The notes under the pieces: generated by a model
The model's input: only the letters and a program-made list of their open reading frames with translations
What the model was told of the DNA's origin: nothing
Database searches by the model: none
Part shown: in pieces, positions 11,797 to 23,497 of the stretch
Layout: each line of letters begins with the position of its first letter
Position numbering within the stretch: position 1 is the stretch's first letter
Position numbers and translations under genes: made by a program
Assembly: GCA_004802705.1 (NCBI GenBank)
Contig: SGPL01000166.1
Coordinates: 1-58,914 of the forward strand
Length of the DNA: 58,914 bases
From: Bondarzewia mesenterica
Lineage: Eukaryota > Basidiomycota > Agaricomycetes > Russulales > Bondarzewiaceae
Direction of reading: 5' to 3'

Positions 11797-12911
11797 TTAA
11801 ACACTGTCAGACGTTAAGTCATCTCATCGATTGTAAGATAATCCTTGCGAACATCAAGAATACACTTAAAAATAATAAACAATTGCAGTCAAAAGGATGG
11901 CTCATAGTCGATCAAACACGTGGGCTCCCATATGATCACCCAGAGGCCATTCTTTCCACAAGGCTTGTTCCAATTGTGCGTGCTTCTCCTTGACGCGGAT
12001 ATTCTCTTCCTTCTGCTGATGGGCGCATCCCAACATTCAGGTCCTTTCGCCTGACGTGGATAAAATTGTCGGGTCGGATGATCTGCTTCCTGGACGGAAG
12101 TGTTGAGACGCCTGTTCTTCATGCGATTAGTACTCAAAAGATATGCAGGTGAGGTTTCAACATATGGATGTCAGATTACTGAAGAAGGCTTGCAAATTGT
12201 CAGTCGCTGTGACTGCCCAATCGTCGTAGAAGCACAAGTGCTGACTGACTCATCAAGGTTGGCCCAAGGTGTAAGTATTGGGTTCGCAGAAGGACAACAT
12301 CCAAAAGCGACAAATATGGGTCCATAATTCATTGGCATCACAGTTATGCACAGCCTATTCGGCGGTCTATTGATGGATCTTGCTCAGGTCATATCAGCCC
12401 GGCTCTCTCATCGTACGGTCCTCCGCTTCTCTTCGTCACCGTGGGCCTTGGCTCTGGTTCTATCCGCTCAGATGTTATGCTATGTCTCCTTCATTCACTG
12501 GCTCGTCATGTTGACCGCGTAATTTCAGAAACATCTCACAGGGCGGTGCTTATCTGGCTATCTGTTCACATTCTCACCTTCAGATGTCTAGCACAGACGA
12601 ATGGCATGTCATGATTCATAGACTATAAGATATCAGTCCAAGAACGGACTATGCTGGAAACCTCATAGGTGGGAATATCTCTGATCCAATATGCTAAACG
12701 CCAAGAGAAGACAGCAGCTTTTTCTGTGAGTTGGGGATGTGCGCGCGTCTCGTTTGGAGATGTATCTCTCGAACGCGCCATCTATCAACCCCTATCATTC
12801 CCTTCACCCATTCGTCGAGTTTACATCTTCAAGCTGCGGTGTTTCAAAATGCGACCCACTACACGCGCTCTGATGGCACATCAAATTTCCTCCCAATACT
12901 CCTGTAAACAA
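11797..12911 (+). repeat. Duplicated block B, copy 1
   Basis: About 1.1 kb that aligns nearly end to end with 46,367-47,490. Shared anchors are GTCAGACGTTA at the left end, GTTCGCAGAAGGACAACATCC and CTATCCGCTCAGATG. One frame stays alike between the copies (VGLxSGSIRSD, CLLHSLARH), so it may descend from a gene. In this copy the frame has a stop (TAA near 12,326) where the other copy reads on. The family is not recognised. It abuts block A directly at 12,912, whereas the second copies are separate and in reverse order. Confidence 0.75.
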
Positions 12912-13789
12912 CGTCATACATACGCACTATACGCTCCACAGTAGTATGCGACACAAGATGGATGGAGCGGCACGAATGGAAACCTTGGTATCGTCCCCTC
13001 ATACATAGGAGTTTCTAGATCATGTTTCGTGACGTATTCGAATGCCTGCAGATACCGATTAATCAATATGGTTAGTCTGCGGTCGTCGGGTTGAACGTAA
13101 AACTAGGAAGCATCATTAATTTTTGTCGCTTCCGGCATTTTTTAAATTAACTTTGATCACATACGCCGGCCAAAGAATCTAACTGTGAATGGTCCTTACA
13201 CACTGAATCGTTCAGGTTGCTGTCCGTGACGAGTCCTTCAGTCGTCAAAGCATTAAAAGAAATCGGATTTTGGAGATTGCTCGGCAAGGAAAGACTTGTA
13301 AACATGTAGGATGCTTGCGGGGCAGATCAGAATATGCAAGACTGCATTCTGCATTGGGACATCAGAAGGTCATCATAATGGTATTGACTAGCGCACATTT
13401 TCGACAGCCACAGACCTGACTTTCACCCTCGTTCGGCATGACGACCAGTCCAGTCTATCCCGAAGGTCTGCCCTTTCATATGGGTTTTTGGAGAAATGAC
13501 GAGGATCGTCTTTGAAACTCAGCGGTATTTCCAGGTTCAATTAATCCCATCTGTGTCTGCGAAGGGTGTCATCCCGGGTAATCAATTCGTCGGCACGTCT
13601 CGCTTTTGTCCAACCGTTTCTGCTGTGCTGTTGTGCCCGCGATCTCTGTTCTCAGCGATTACCTAATATTTGGACCGATTCAACTTGTTTGCATTCCATT
13701 GGTTGTGCTCCATATCCATACAAAACAGGCTCGATGAGGACAGTCCTCATCATCATCAACCTTCGACTATGACACGATGACGGCAGCGA

Positions 13790-15140
13790 TGACCATCCTA
13801 AAGACAGAGGCAAGGATGATGAAGACAAAGGCGATCACGAGGACAATCGTCCAATCCAGCTGAGGAGACTCGTCGAGACATAGATGTGGTCCATTGGAAG
13901 CCGTGGGCCCATCGACTTCTCCGTAACAAGCGGAGGGCGACGCACTCCTGTCAGCAAATGATCAGTCGCTGGATCGCTAGGTCGAGATATTCTTGCTCGT
14001 GCCTCCGCCAACGTCCGAGATTGAGCTCTCGTTGGTCGAAGGGCTTGGAAAATCACACGATCTCAAAAGAGGATTACGCACCTGTTCGTCCTTTGTGTCT
14101 TTATCGCTTTCTTCTACCACGCTTATTATGATTGTTGTGGTACAAGTTAGTACACTTAGGACAATGATAACTAAGGTGTTATATCACGCACGCTTCCTTC
14201 AACATCATTGATATAGATATTGTCTCGAATGACTGGAGCGCGCCTGCACATACTTCAATTCGATACTCGACCGTCCGGATTCCTATGGGAGTAGCGGTCG
14301 AGAACGGCTCGCCGGTGCAATGAAAATCAGGAACCGAATAGAGCGAGCATTGAAATATAGATAGGTAGCACGGATACTCAAGCACGAGGAGCGCCGCATA
14401 ACGCTATAAGATCGTTCGAAGTGTAGATGTACGATGGGGATCGGGAGACTGTCACAACAATCCCGAAGCAAAAGAAAAGCAAATAAGAGGAGGACGGGCA
14501 AAGGAATTTTCCAACACGCGAAAAGATGTCAGCGAGATGGTGCACAATTTGAGAGTAATTTCGGAGAGCAAGCCCACCGAGCTGGGTACAAAGAAACCAT
14601 ATGTCATTGCGCATGCTCAGATTGAACAAGGTCCTTCCCCCCAAGGACTTGGTTAACCAGAAGTTGCAACGGAGCTGGGAAGTCCCTGACGGGGAACCGT
14701 GAGTCCTACCGATGATTTCTTAGAAAAATGAACGTGTGATGGATGGAGTGGGTGGTGGCAGGTTGAGAGTTTCAGAGAGATGCTCATCCGCGACCCTGAA
14801 AGTAAAGACTTACTTCAAGCAAGCCCACCCGTCATGATGATAAAGATAACACAACCCGACCAATCATGGAAATATCTATGGGAACGTGAGTGATGGTTTG
14901 AAACGTCCATTGATAGTCTCAATCAAGCAATGAGCTCTCAAACAGTCTGTACAAATAGTTTGGGTCTGCAGAGTAGGAGGGAGATGAGGAAGAGAGCAGA
15001 CAATTGACATACAGACGTCAAAATGACCCACGGAGGCAACGTGGATGAAGAGGTAAACTGGCGGGTTCTCAGGGGCCGATGGCACGTAGATCGTTGCGAT
15101 TCAAGTCCGCTCGAACAACCACCCTGGGAAAAAAAAGTGA
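13790..15140 (-). other. Hydrophobic minus-strand reading frames, probable relic of a membrane protein gene
   Basis: Several short minus-strand frames in block A are strongly hydrophobic and have counterparts in A'. Examples are VILTSVCQLSALFLISLLLC near 15.0 kb, DWSGCVIFIIMTGG near 14.85 kb, SYLLFFCFGIVVTV near 14.47 kb and DWTIVLVIAFVFIILASVF near 13.83 kb, the last just before a stop. They could be exons of one multi-pass protein, but no consistent splice model was found and the family is not recognised. Treat as degenerate or unmodelled. Confidence 0.35.
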
Positions 15141-15580
15141 GTATCATGGCTGCTTTTTGCGACTTGAATAAGCACCTTCTCGCCTCGTCGCCCGTTCACA
15201 AAATTCACAGATGTGATGGATCGGGTGATGACTGGCACCATATATATTGCACGACCCTCTTCGCCGATGACGGTACAGACTCCGTCTGAGTGAGAACTGG
15301 GGCGCGGCGCTGAAGGTTCGACATGCGAAGACAAGGTCGGATATTGAGGGACAAGAACACACAGAGATGGGAAGCGCGCCATATAAGGCCTGCCTTCGGC
15401 TGAGATAAATTAGAGACCTGCGTTCATCCGAAGGATACGAAGCCAGCTTCTGCAAGCGACAGACTCCGACAATCATTTGAGAAAAACGGACCGTCAAATT
15501 CCAACTTTGACGTATTCCCACTCACCTTGCGACGACAGCGTTTCAATTTGGGCATTCCTGTCGACGTTGTCCATCGCCAT

Positions 15581-16429
15581 ATGTACAAAACATGGTCCGG
15601 CGCCATCTATTCGAAAAATTCCTCGCTGGCTGCCAAGAGGGAAAACAAACTGCCGCAAACACGGCCGAATAAACTGAGGGCCATCGTGCACAAGGCGTCG
15701 CAAGCCATGGCTAGGACTCCGGTAATGAACACTCTTCGTCACCAGGCATAAGCAGCCCCGCTGACCGTCCTTTCTCCTTTATAGGACTCTGACACGGATC
15801 TCGGTGCGGATATAGATCTATACGAAGCCGCCGACATCTATGTGCAAGCATATCGACAGTGCAAAAGCATGAATATATCGACTGATTCGTCTCTTACCGG
15901 CGCGTTGGGAGACGAACTCCTTCTCGCTCGCAGACCCTGCAATACAGCATGGGACAGGGCAATCTCCTCATCAGCAGAAAAGAACCAGCAGAAGCGGATG
16001 AAGAGCTCAAGGAAACAGATGGCAGATGAAGATAGCAATGAAGGCAGCGAGGGCCTGCCAGAGGGCGAAGGCTGCGGCGACGACGACCACTCACCCTCGC
16101 TAAAAAAGAGGCGAGTCGACGATACCAAGCCTGCAGAGGTGGAAAGGGGGGACTCGCCCATTGCTTCCCATCAAGTGGAGGGCGAGGCCCTCCGAGCAAC
16201 AAAAGACACATTGCAGGATGGCAGCCTCGAGGTGTTCTTCCTCGAGCCCTTGCCAATGCCCGGGATTGTACCTTTGTCAGTCCAAGGGCCAAGTCACCGA
16301 CCATTTGTCAACAACGGCAAACGCGATCCCTGCATTCGATACTGGAGCAATGCGACAGGGGAATGGTGCGAACTTATCTGGTGGACGACAGGTGACGATT
16401 GTCCATATTCAGTGTTATGGCACTATTAG
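15581..16429 (+). CDS. Gene H copy 1, uncharacterised protein with conserved Trp-rich tail
   Basis: Two exons: 15581-15721 (47 codons, from MYKTWSGAIYSKN) and 15785-16429, joined in frame across a GTAATG...TTATAG intron; 261 residues. The middle is acidic and low-complexity (EDSNEGSEG, GDDDHSP), followed by a basic NLS-like patch (SLKKRRVDD). The last ~60 residues are almost the same as in the second copy (LEVFFLEPLPMPGIVP, CIRYWSNATGEWCELIWW, VLWHY). Between copies, substitutions in this frame are mostly silent near the C-terminus, whereas in the overlapping long frame (from 16161) they change amino acids, so this frame is the real one. The reading frame stays open upstream of the ATG, so a further 5' exon is possible. 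No known domain is recognised; the role is unknown, perhaps nuclear. Confidence 0.65.
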
Positions 16430-17696
16430 GACAGCGGAAAGGGAGCGGCGCTGGCGCATTGCCGAAATTCACTGCGTGCTGCCAGTGGTCCTGTGTATAT
16501 AAGTCGTGAAATGCTGGAGGGCGGACGAAGGTGGTGGCGGACGGGGGATGAGGGGGAAGGTGCATGTTGGGACGGCACGGGAGGATAGGGACGTTTGAAT
16601 CGATGAGTAGGCCCCTTATCCTTTTGTTCTCATCTTTGTTTGTTTCCTCACGAACATTTGATTGCCTTCATGTTCCGCGATTCCGTGCATTGAACCTTCT
16701 TATCGATCGCAGCCATGTGCATTCTCCTTCTCCCAAGCTCGTGCTGATGCCGCAACGATCACGGTGAGTAAATTTCAGGGCTAGATATCTTACCTTATTG
16801 TATGTCAATGTGCACGTTCTGACCATGTACGCGTACACCTCGTCCTAGATTTTTGAAGCTCTCCTCGTCCTCTCACCGCATCTCGACTCGTTTGAGATCC
16901 TTCAGAATTGCTTGTTTTCGATTGGGTTTTGGCGTTGAATAATCTGGCGTTCGACGGTGAGACGGCAGAGTTCTAGTTGTCAATATGGACGAAAGGATCC
17001 AGGGAGACTAGGCGAGTGAAAGCAGAGGATGAAGCACTTTGCCTTACGATTCGAAGATCACGTCACCAACTGGACACAAAGTTCGCATAGGTTCGCATTG
17101 CCCTCCACGTTCTCCACCTTTTGCGCCAACTCTTCCCTCGTGTTCCATCTTCAACATTAAGTTTACTATCTAACCAATATAAGGTCATGGCTTCCTCTGT
17201 TAATATTACGGTCAATTTGGCAATCCGAAATAGTATCTGAACTCATTGAAGTTGAGTACCTCATTTGGCGGTCGCGAAAAAGTGTCTCTGCAAGCTTTGA
17301 AAATCTTCCACTACTACGATTATTTTCCTTATTCCATCGAGACAAAACCGGTGCATCCGAAGCCAGCACATGCCATCACTCCCTCGCAGATTCCACGCCT
17401 GGTCTGGGCTGGAGATGCACTGGCTTTATACATTTCGTCCCAACCTGCTTGTTCATTATTCGGCTGATCGTCCTGGACGAACACCTAGCAGCCGCCGCTC
17501 TGGCCCTTACATCCTGTCTTCCATACACGAACGGAAGAACTATCGGCACATTCGCGTGAATGGTCCATGGTCGACCGCAACCAGCCATCTAACTTGCTTT
17601 CCCTCTTTCCTCTATCTTACGATGACCGCCCCACCAGACTTGAAACACGAAGACGATCCTTCCGATATCTACATCCACCCAGGACGTGTTTCTTCT

Positions 17697-18068
17697 TCAT
17701 GTTTGGGATCGCTCACGTACTGTCTTCCATTCTCCTCCGCTTCCGGCAGACCACGCCCACATACGATTCCCGACCCGGTCAGCATTCATCGACTCGTTGG
17801 TTACAACAATCTTAGAGTCGCCATCGGGATACAGGCGTAGGAGATTATCGATGCTCAGACTCGACAGCATGGACGCATGTTCCGATTCGAGCTCGTCATT
17901 TGGGAGGACACGTGGCTGAACGCGAAGAGTGTAGTCGATCAGGTAACCGATGTGTAGAATTCGAAAGCGCGGAATTCCCAGTTGGGCCGCTAATGTGGGG
18001 GAACCTAGAGCGGTATTGGAAAGACTCAGGTGAGTCAATATCCTTGGCCTACCTTGTCTCGAATGCAT
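17697..18068 (-). pseudogene. Leucine-rich / F-box-type remnant
   Basis: A 123-codon minus-strand frame begins MHSRQGRPRILTHLSLSNTALG and continues LGIPRFRILHIGYLIDY, resembling the C-terminal leucine-rich part of basidiomycete F-box proteins. There is no F-box upstream. The last ~25 residues lie inside block A; in A' the same segment (PDGGSKIVVINESMNAGR) is cut off at the block edge near 44,047. A related piece in opposite orientation lies at about 45.93-46.05 kb (YPRVLPNGVLEPEHA against QPRVLPNDELESEHA). Best read as a fragment. Confidence 0.4.
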
Positions 18069-18264
18069 TCGGACTGAACGTTCCTCGGTCGAATCGAAGA
18101 TTCCAGAATACCATTTCCTGAGAATGGACCTGTTTTGAACCAGGTAAGGAAAATTGTATTTTACCCTATTTTACCATGTTTCTCTTTGATTGATCGCGAG
18201 CAAAGACTAGGTCCTTCCACACGTTAAGCATTGGACCAAACCGCAGTCAAACTGCGTGAATTCA

Positions 18265-18386
18265 AGTCGGCCAGTGAGGTACGCTTCATCAATGTCATCG
18301 GTATGAGGCCTTGACATGTCATCATAGTCGGCCAATGAGGTGCGCTTCATCAATGTCGTCGATATGGAGCCTTGATATGTCATCAT
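18265..18386. repeat. 61-bp tandem duplication
   Basis: Two adjacent 61-bp units start at 18265 and 18326 with AGTCGGCCA. They differ at seven positions, all transitions (A/G or C/T), with no indel. Confidence 0.9.
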
Positions 18387-19142
18387 AGATTGCAACCCCT
18401 TAGGCCCGTGATAAAAAGTGAAAGACCTTGCCCTCAGTCGCTAGGCGTACTGTGCGGAGGCTCCGCCGACGGCATTGTTCATGTTACAATATTCAAAGTT
18501 GTGCTGCGGGTATGATGCAACGTTGATACTACACACAATCTATGTGATCCAGCGAATCCGCGTGAGCCTGAACGAGAACGTATCTTGACAATTACAGCCT
18601 ATTACAGCCCTGTAGGCAGGTCCGATCATACGCTCGCTCGCCAAGATCCTGGGGCCGAGCTCACCAATGCCCCCTCACGCGGTGACCAGTCGAAGTCTCC
18701 CTTCGAAACGTAGAAGCCTGTCACACTCTGAATGATAGATGACCTACGAGCCAGGCGGCGACGTCGAACGCACGAGCACTAGTATACACTGAGAGAAAGA
18801 AACAACGATTGCCAACAGCGAATCCAAGAACGCGATTAGAAGACATTGCGTTTAATGACGGGGAGTGATGGGGGTGGGATCACCGACATGCAGCGGGCCA
18901 CAATGAAAATGATCGCGTATCACTAGGGAGAATCTCATGAGAAAGGAGAATAAAATCTTGTGGGCCGAGACGTGAAGAGGTAATTCATGCTCTCTCGTGA
19001 CGGAACTGTATTGCATGAATATGGGAGAGCCTTGTGGCCATGAGAAAAAGTTGTCAGTGTCCTGCGAAGTCTATGTCAGCGTCCTACGTTCATTGCCGAA
19101 CATCAAGACATGCTTACCGGTTCTTTTGCGTTCCCTCATCTT
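18387..19142. other. Intergenic, nothing recognised
   Basis: No coding pattern was seen between the tandem duplication and the stop codon of F-box paralog 3. Confidence 0.4.
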
Positions 19143-20594
19143 TCATGAAAAACTCAATGTAAGGCCCTCCGAGCAGCAGGCGGAAATGCGAGCACAGACT
19201 CCCGGACTTGCTGTCTGCATTTCCGTCCAATGACTTGGATGGAGATAGATTGAAGAGAGTCGAGAGACAGGTTTCTCGTCTCCATCCATGGCGTTCGGCG
19301 GCAATCTCCAACGCGATTCTATCACATCCGCCAAAGACTTGTCGATATCATCAGGGATTCCGAGCAGCCTTAGGTCGAACATGTCGAACACGTCACGACC
19401 AATCTCCAGCTTCTCAAGTCGTGTATTTTGACCAAAAACAAGGTTCCCTGAGTCGGAAAATCGAAGAATGAGTGAGGCGAAAAGTGCTGCCGTGAATCCC
19501 GTCCGGATGAGAGACAAAGACGTGAGATTCGGCAGATTCTTGAGGATACGCATCAATTCTTCCTCAGACATGTGTACGTGTACGAGATTCATGCTGATGA
19601 CCGACGAGGTACAAGGAGAGAGAAAATCAGCAAGCAGCGTATGCAAGAGCGGGGCCTGCGTTGATAGACCAGCGCATAGTTGAAGATGTTGCAACTCAGG
19701 CAATATCAGCGCGCGAAGGGTAGAGTCGAGTATGAGTGAATTCGGGACGGCCAGTCTCAACTCACGCAGTCGGGGAAGGGTGACACGGAAGGTGGGATAA
19801 ATCCACTCGGAGCATGACCAGATGTGGACCGCAAGAAGAGTCAAGTTCCTACATTTGCCTGCGTTGGCTAAAATTTGTGCCATATCGAACACAGGATATT
19901 GACAGTAAAAAACAGCAGATTGCACAACTAAATGTGTCAATTCTGGCCATGGCAGCGCGAGCTCGATGAAACTAGGTTGCCAATAGATGACCATTGAGCG
20001 AAGACGTGGGGCGGCAGATCGTATGCATGCCAGCAGAGCATATGTGCAAGATTCTGTGCCCCAATCGGAATTCAGGTCTAAATTTTCCAAGAAATGAAAG
20101 GAAATGACCGAGAGGGAGGGGAAGACATGACCCATCACGCCTTCGAGCATGACACTCTTCCAGCGATGAGCATGGCGACAGAGAATGTCCAGAAGACGAG
20201 AAAACGAACGTGGATCTTGCGATACCAGATAGCAAGAGATAGGCAAAGCTCCCGACAATGGAAGCCGTGCATCCACGACTTTGCAGAATGATTCGACAGA
20301 CTCGTCACTCCACGCCCTCGTGTCCGATATGCTGAACTCATTCCATAATCGAGGCGACGAAAGCGCGATGGCTCGCCATTTCCTGCAAACGCGTGTGAGT
20401 AGAATCGGAGCGGCGTGGACAGAGATTGGCTGTTGAGGATCATCGGGAAGGGCCTGGAAAAGGATCTCTGAAATAACCTCGGGAGGATAATGCACTGGCA
20501 AAATGTCTGCAAGACGGTAGCTGATTTCTGGTGAATAGCAGGAAGGGAGAGGAAACACATATGAATGAGCTGACATTGCGAGAGTCACAAACAC
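19143..20594 (-). CDS. F-box-like protein, paralog 3
   Basis: Open frame of 483 codons, the same length as the copy at 393-1844 and collinear with it: MFVTLAMSAHSY at the start, F-box LPVHYPPEVISEILF followed by LTRVCRKWRAIALSSPRLWNE, a leucine-rich body, and a tail ending CCSEGLTLSFS. It shares about 170 bp of upstream sequence with paralog 1. The C-terminal fragment at 58,291-58,463 is closest to this copy (SACCSEGLTLSF). Role as for the other paralogs: probable SCF substrate adaptor, target unknown. A splice site in front of the F-box is possible, so the N-terminus is uncertain. Confidence 0.82.
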   Translation of the reverse strand: MFVTLAMSAHSYVFPLPSCYSPEISYRLADILPVHYPPEVISEILFQALPDDPQQPISVHAAPILLTRVCRKWRAIALSSPRLWNEFSISDTRAWSDESVESFCKVVDARLPLSGALPISCYLVSQDPRSFSRLLDILCRHAHRWKSVMLEGVMGHVFPSLSVISFHFLENLDLNSDWGTESCTYALLACIRSAAPRLRSMVIYWQPSFIELALPWPELTHLVVQSAVFYCQYPVFDMAQILANAGKCRNLTLLAVHIWSCSEWIYPTFRVTLPRLRELRLAVPNSLILDSTLRALILPELQHLQLCAGLSTQAPLLHTLLADFLSPCTSSVISMNLVHVHMSEEELMRILKNLPNLTSLSLIRTGFTAALFASLILRFSDSGNLVFGQNTRLEKLEIGRDVFDMFDLRLLGIPDDIDKSLADVIESRWRLPPNAMDGDEKPVSRLSSIYLHPSHWTEMQTASPGVCARISACCSEGLTLSFS

Positions 20595-20761
20595 CGCAAA
20601 GGCGTGCTAATACGAGGCGGACAGAGGTCACTGGAGGTCGCCGCAGACAGGTATAACGAGTACAAGGAACAGAGTCAGAGTGACATGCGAGAGTTCAACG
20701 TTCAACGTTCAGCGCGCGCAGATGACGTGATTTCCGAATCGTAAGGCAAAGCGCTTCATCC

Positions 20762-22458
20762 TTAGGAAGCATTAGCTCATCCTGCTAAGTACTCATGCGG
20801 ACGACCGTGTCCATTTCGCTCATCCCTTCGCACTCTCACCTTCTCTCTGAAAGCCTCATGACTCGTGGGCCCTGAGCAGCCTGACTTTCCAGAAGACGAT
20901 TCTTGTTCTGCGCACGTAGTTAACTGTCTCCCTTATGTCGTTTTTTGTTCAAGATGCAGAGAATAATACGAGGACTTACCACCTCAGCTCAGTGTTAAAA
21001 AGACAGCTCTCAGGAACGGCAGAAAGGCGTGTCGAAAAGCAGGATACAGCCATAACATTGCATTCCATAGGCATAAATTTCATGAGTGAAAGCAGATACT
21101 TAAATCAGATCCAGCGGAAGCTCTTGACAGGCGAATTCGCGTGAGAGGCGGTACTGATCAATGGTACTGCAGCAAGGTCACCCTGGAACTGTGCATGGAG
21201 GTCGCAATCGCGCGTCAATACTGAACGTTGAACCTACTCAAGCACCTCACTTCAGTAGTATGCGCCCAGGGTCCACAGCTGGCCGAATTCTTGGCAACGG
21301 AATTTCTGGAGAGACTGATTCGAACGCGCCGGTCAGATATCAAGACGCCGCCGCCTGCTGAACGTCCTGATCTGTGGTGCTGGTCCTTAAATTAATTTTC
21401 CGACTTCTCCCACGGAGAACTCAACGTCGATAGCGCAGAGCCTGCATTTTTGAGAAAGATGCACATCGTCACTGCAGCTTCTCTCGTATGCATGCCATAG
21501 GCTTAGGCGTGCTTCCTGATAAAGATCAGTTCATAACTTGCCTTCCAGAATCCAGCCTTGCGATGTCCACGGATGCCATCTATTTGCGTACAGGCTTGCA
21601 CCGTTCAGTCGACGCCAGTAAAGCCTGAGCCTGAAGGTCTGATGTTTGGAGTGGTGAGAGATTTCCCACCATCTGCCAGTGTGCTGACGTCTTCTGCTCA
21701 AGTAGAGAGTAGATGGCCATCTCAGTGATCCTGATCACCTACTGGATTTCTGGCAATGTGGTGAGCCATGCACCCATCTACTGCAGGTCTTTGCGCATGC
21801 ATAAGTGGATTGGCTGGGTGTCAACAACCCAAGGTATCGATGTCATCTTCCAAACTGACAGATTTGGATCCCACTCATGCGTTACTTCACACGGGACTCT
21901 ACGGGCTTTCTGGAGTCAATGATGCATAGTCCCATGATGCAAGACGCTTTTGTTGGCGCTGGAAGTTATGGCATTGGTCAAAGTGTTGCAAAATAATTGG
22001 CCAATTCTCAGCGCCATTGAGATTGGCCGAGCTGACCTCAAGCAGTGTCACAGTGCTCCGGAGAATTCATGAAAGACTAACGTTCAACACCGAGAATTAT
22101 TGACTCGGAGCGTTCATTTACATCGAAATGGAAACGGCTTTAATGAGCTAACAAAGTCAAATGTGACTTGGATGCAGATAAAATCCTCCGGCCTAAGCTT
22201 GCTCTCGACGATACCTCCCTCAATAACGCCTCCGCCGCCTTCACACAAAACACAACTTACGGGCAGATGTCAGTTGCGGACAGGCCGAGGCATGAAGACT
22301 GATGGGTGAGAGAAGAACGCACTGCTTCGTTGCAAAACCAGGAAACTGTACATCTACATGATATTCATACACGCTCTCACAAAAGGTATTGAGACCGAAC
22401 GAAAGACATAATTCAGAACAGTATCCTCAGCCCGGTAGTAAAAGGTCCCGAATTTCGT
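20762..22458. other. 1.7-kb stretch without a recognised gene
   Basis: Short plus-strand frames exist (for example 21,713-21,922, with a hydrophobic start MAISVILITYW), but no domain, repeat or splice-consistent series was recognised. Confidence 0.35.
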
Positions 22459-23497
22459 TCATTCGCCTCGCTTCGACACTCTTGTCACGAATTCGATGAT
22501 AACGCTCGCCGTCTCATCTGGATCTTCCCAATACAAACCATGCCCACCATCGTCTACAAACTTGACCTCCAAATCTCGAGCATGCGCCTTCAAATCCTTC
22601 TCCACGGCTTTCCCGTCCAAGAATACATCATACGTGCCGTGGTACAAAAATACGGGCAACCCATCCTGCAGTGCTTTCCAAAACGGATTGACATCGTGCT
22701 GACGCGCTCCTATGGCCTGGCGGACCTCCGGCGGCTGCATCATCTGCATCCCTGCGTAAAGACAGCGCATTTGGAATGGAATAGGCTGGGCACGTGGGGC
22801 TTCGAAGGAACGGTCTACAAGGCTGAGTAGCGCAGGAGTTGCCGTCGCGGGATCAGCGCTTAAGCCCATCACAGAAAGCAGGGCCGGTTTTGCGCTGCCG
22901 TTTACGAGACTGAGCATGCTCGGGCAGGAGGCGAGATAGAAAATGCCAGAGATGGGTATATCTTGGGCATTTGCACAGACGTCGACCGCCATAGTGCCTT
23001 TCCACGCAGGGGGCATGGTTAGTTGTAGACCTGAACCAGCTACGGATGACGAGTGACTGACCTCCGAAGCTCCTGAAATGCAAACGACGGGTAGATATCA
23101 GACATATGTTGAATCGTGGAGGACGAAAATTCCTCACCATCCTACATAGACGGGTTTATTCAGCCCAAACCCTTTCACGACCGCCATGAAGTCGGCCGCG
23201 TAAGCGGCAGAGACATGTCCTTCCGGGGTGGTTGGCTTCCCGCTGCGTCCGTGGCCACGCAAGTCATACCGTACCTTAAGACGATACTCACGACATGCAC
23301 GTGTTACGGTTATTACAGACACTCACGACATAGAGTCGGTCGAGCACGGTTGGCAGACGACAGAACTCGTCAAATACAGCACCACTGAAGGACAGGCCAT
23401 GCACGAATACGACGTGTGGGTTACGTGGGTTACCTGTTGCTTCTGCATAGATTTCACATCCATCAGAGGAGCGAAGGATCTTAGAGAGGAAGGACAT
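22459..23497 (-). CDS. Alpha/beta hydrolase
   Basis: Four exons (23497-23327, 23274-23138, 23072-23062, 22997-22459) give 285 residues with all phases agreeing. Exon 3 is only 11 nt. The spliced product has the oxyanion-hole motif HGLSFSG, the strand-turn YDLRGHGRSGKP, the nucleophile elbow GWSFGG (Ser of GxSxG, created only by joining exons 2, 3 and 4), a late acidic residue in HGTYD and the catalytic His in DDGGHGLYW. This is a complete catalytic triad, and the length is usual for a soluble alpha/beta hydrolase. There is no signal peptide, so a cytosolic esterase, lactonase or C-C hydrolase is likely; the substrate cannot be read from sequence. It is transcribed divergently from the flavoenzyme gene at 24462, with 964 bp between them. 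Confidence 0.88.

Larger units (their letters stand above)
12912..17843 (+). repeat. Segmental duplication A, copy 1 (4.9 kb)
   Basis: From CGTCATACATACGCACTATA to CATCGGGATACAGGCGTAGGAG this block matches 39,138-44,047 in the same orientation, with scattered substitutions and small indels. It contains gene H, a hydrophobic minus-strand region (13.8-15.1 kb) and, at its right end, the 3' part of a minus-strand leucine-rich remnant. No terminal repeats or target-site duplication were seen at its ends, so a transposon origin is not supported. Confidence 0.85.

Noticed and set aside
15745..15784. A GC-AG intron in gene H copy 1 (CACCAG followed by GCATAAG)
   Set aside because: A GTAATG donor 24 bp upstream is conserved in both copies, keeps the frame and gives a normal ~60-bp intron.
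16161..16502. Long overlapping frame of 113 codons in gene H, also open in the other copies
   Set aside because: Between the two intact copies the differences are mostly silent in the frame ending VLWHY but change most residues in this frame, so it is a shadow frame.
12912..17843. Block A as an autonomous transposon
   Set aside because: No terminal repeats, target-site duplication or transposase/reverse-transcriptase motif was seen; it behaves as a segmental duplication.
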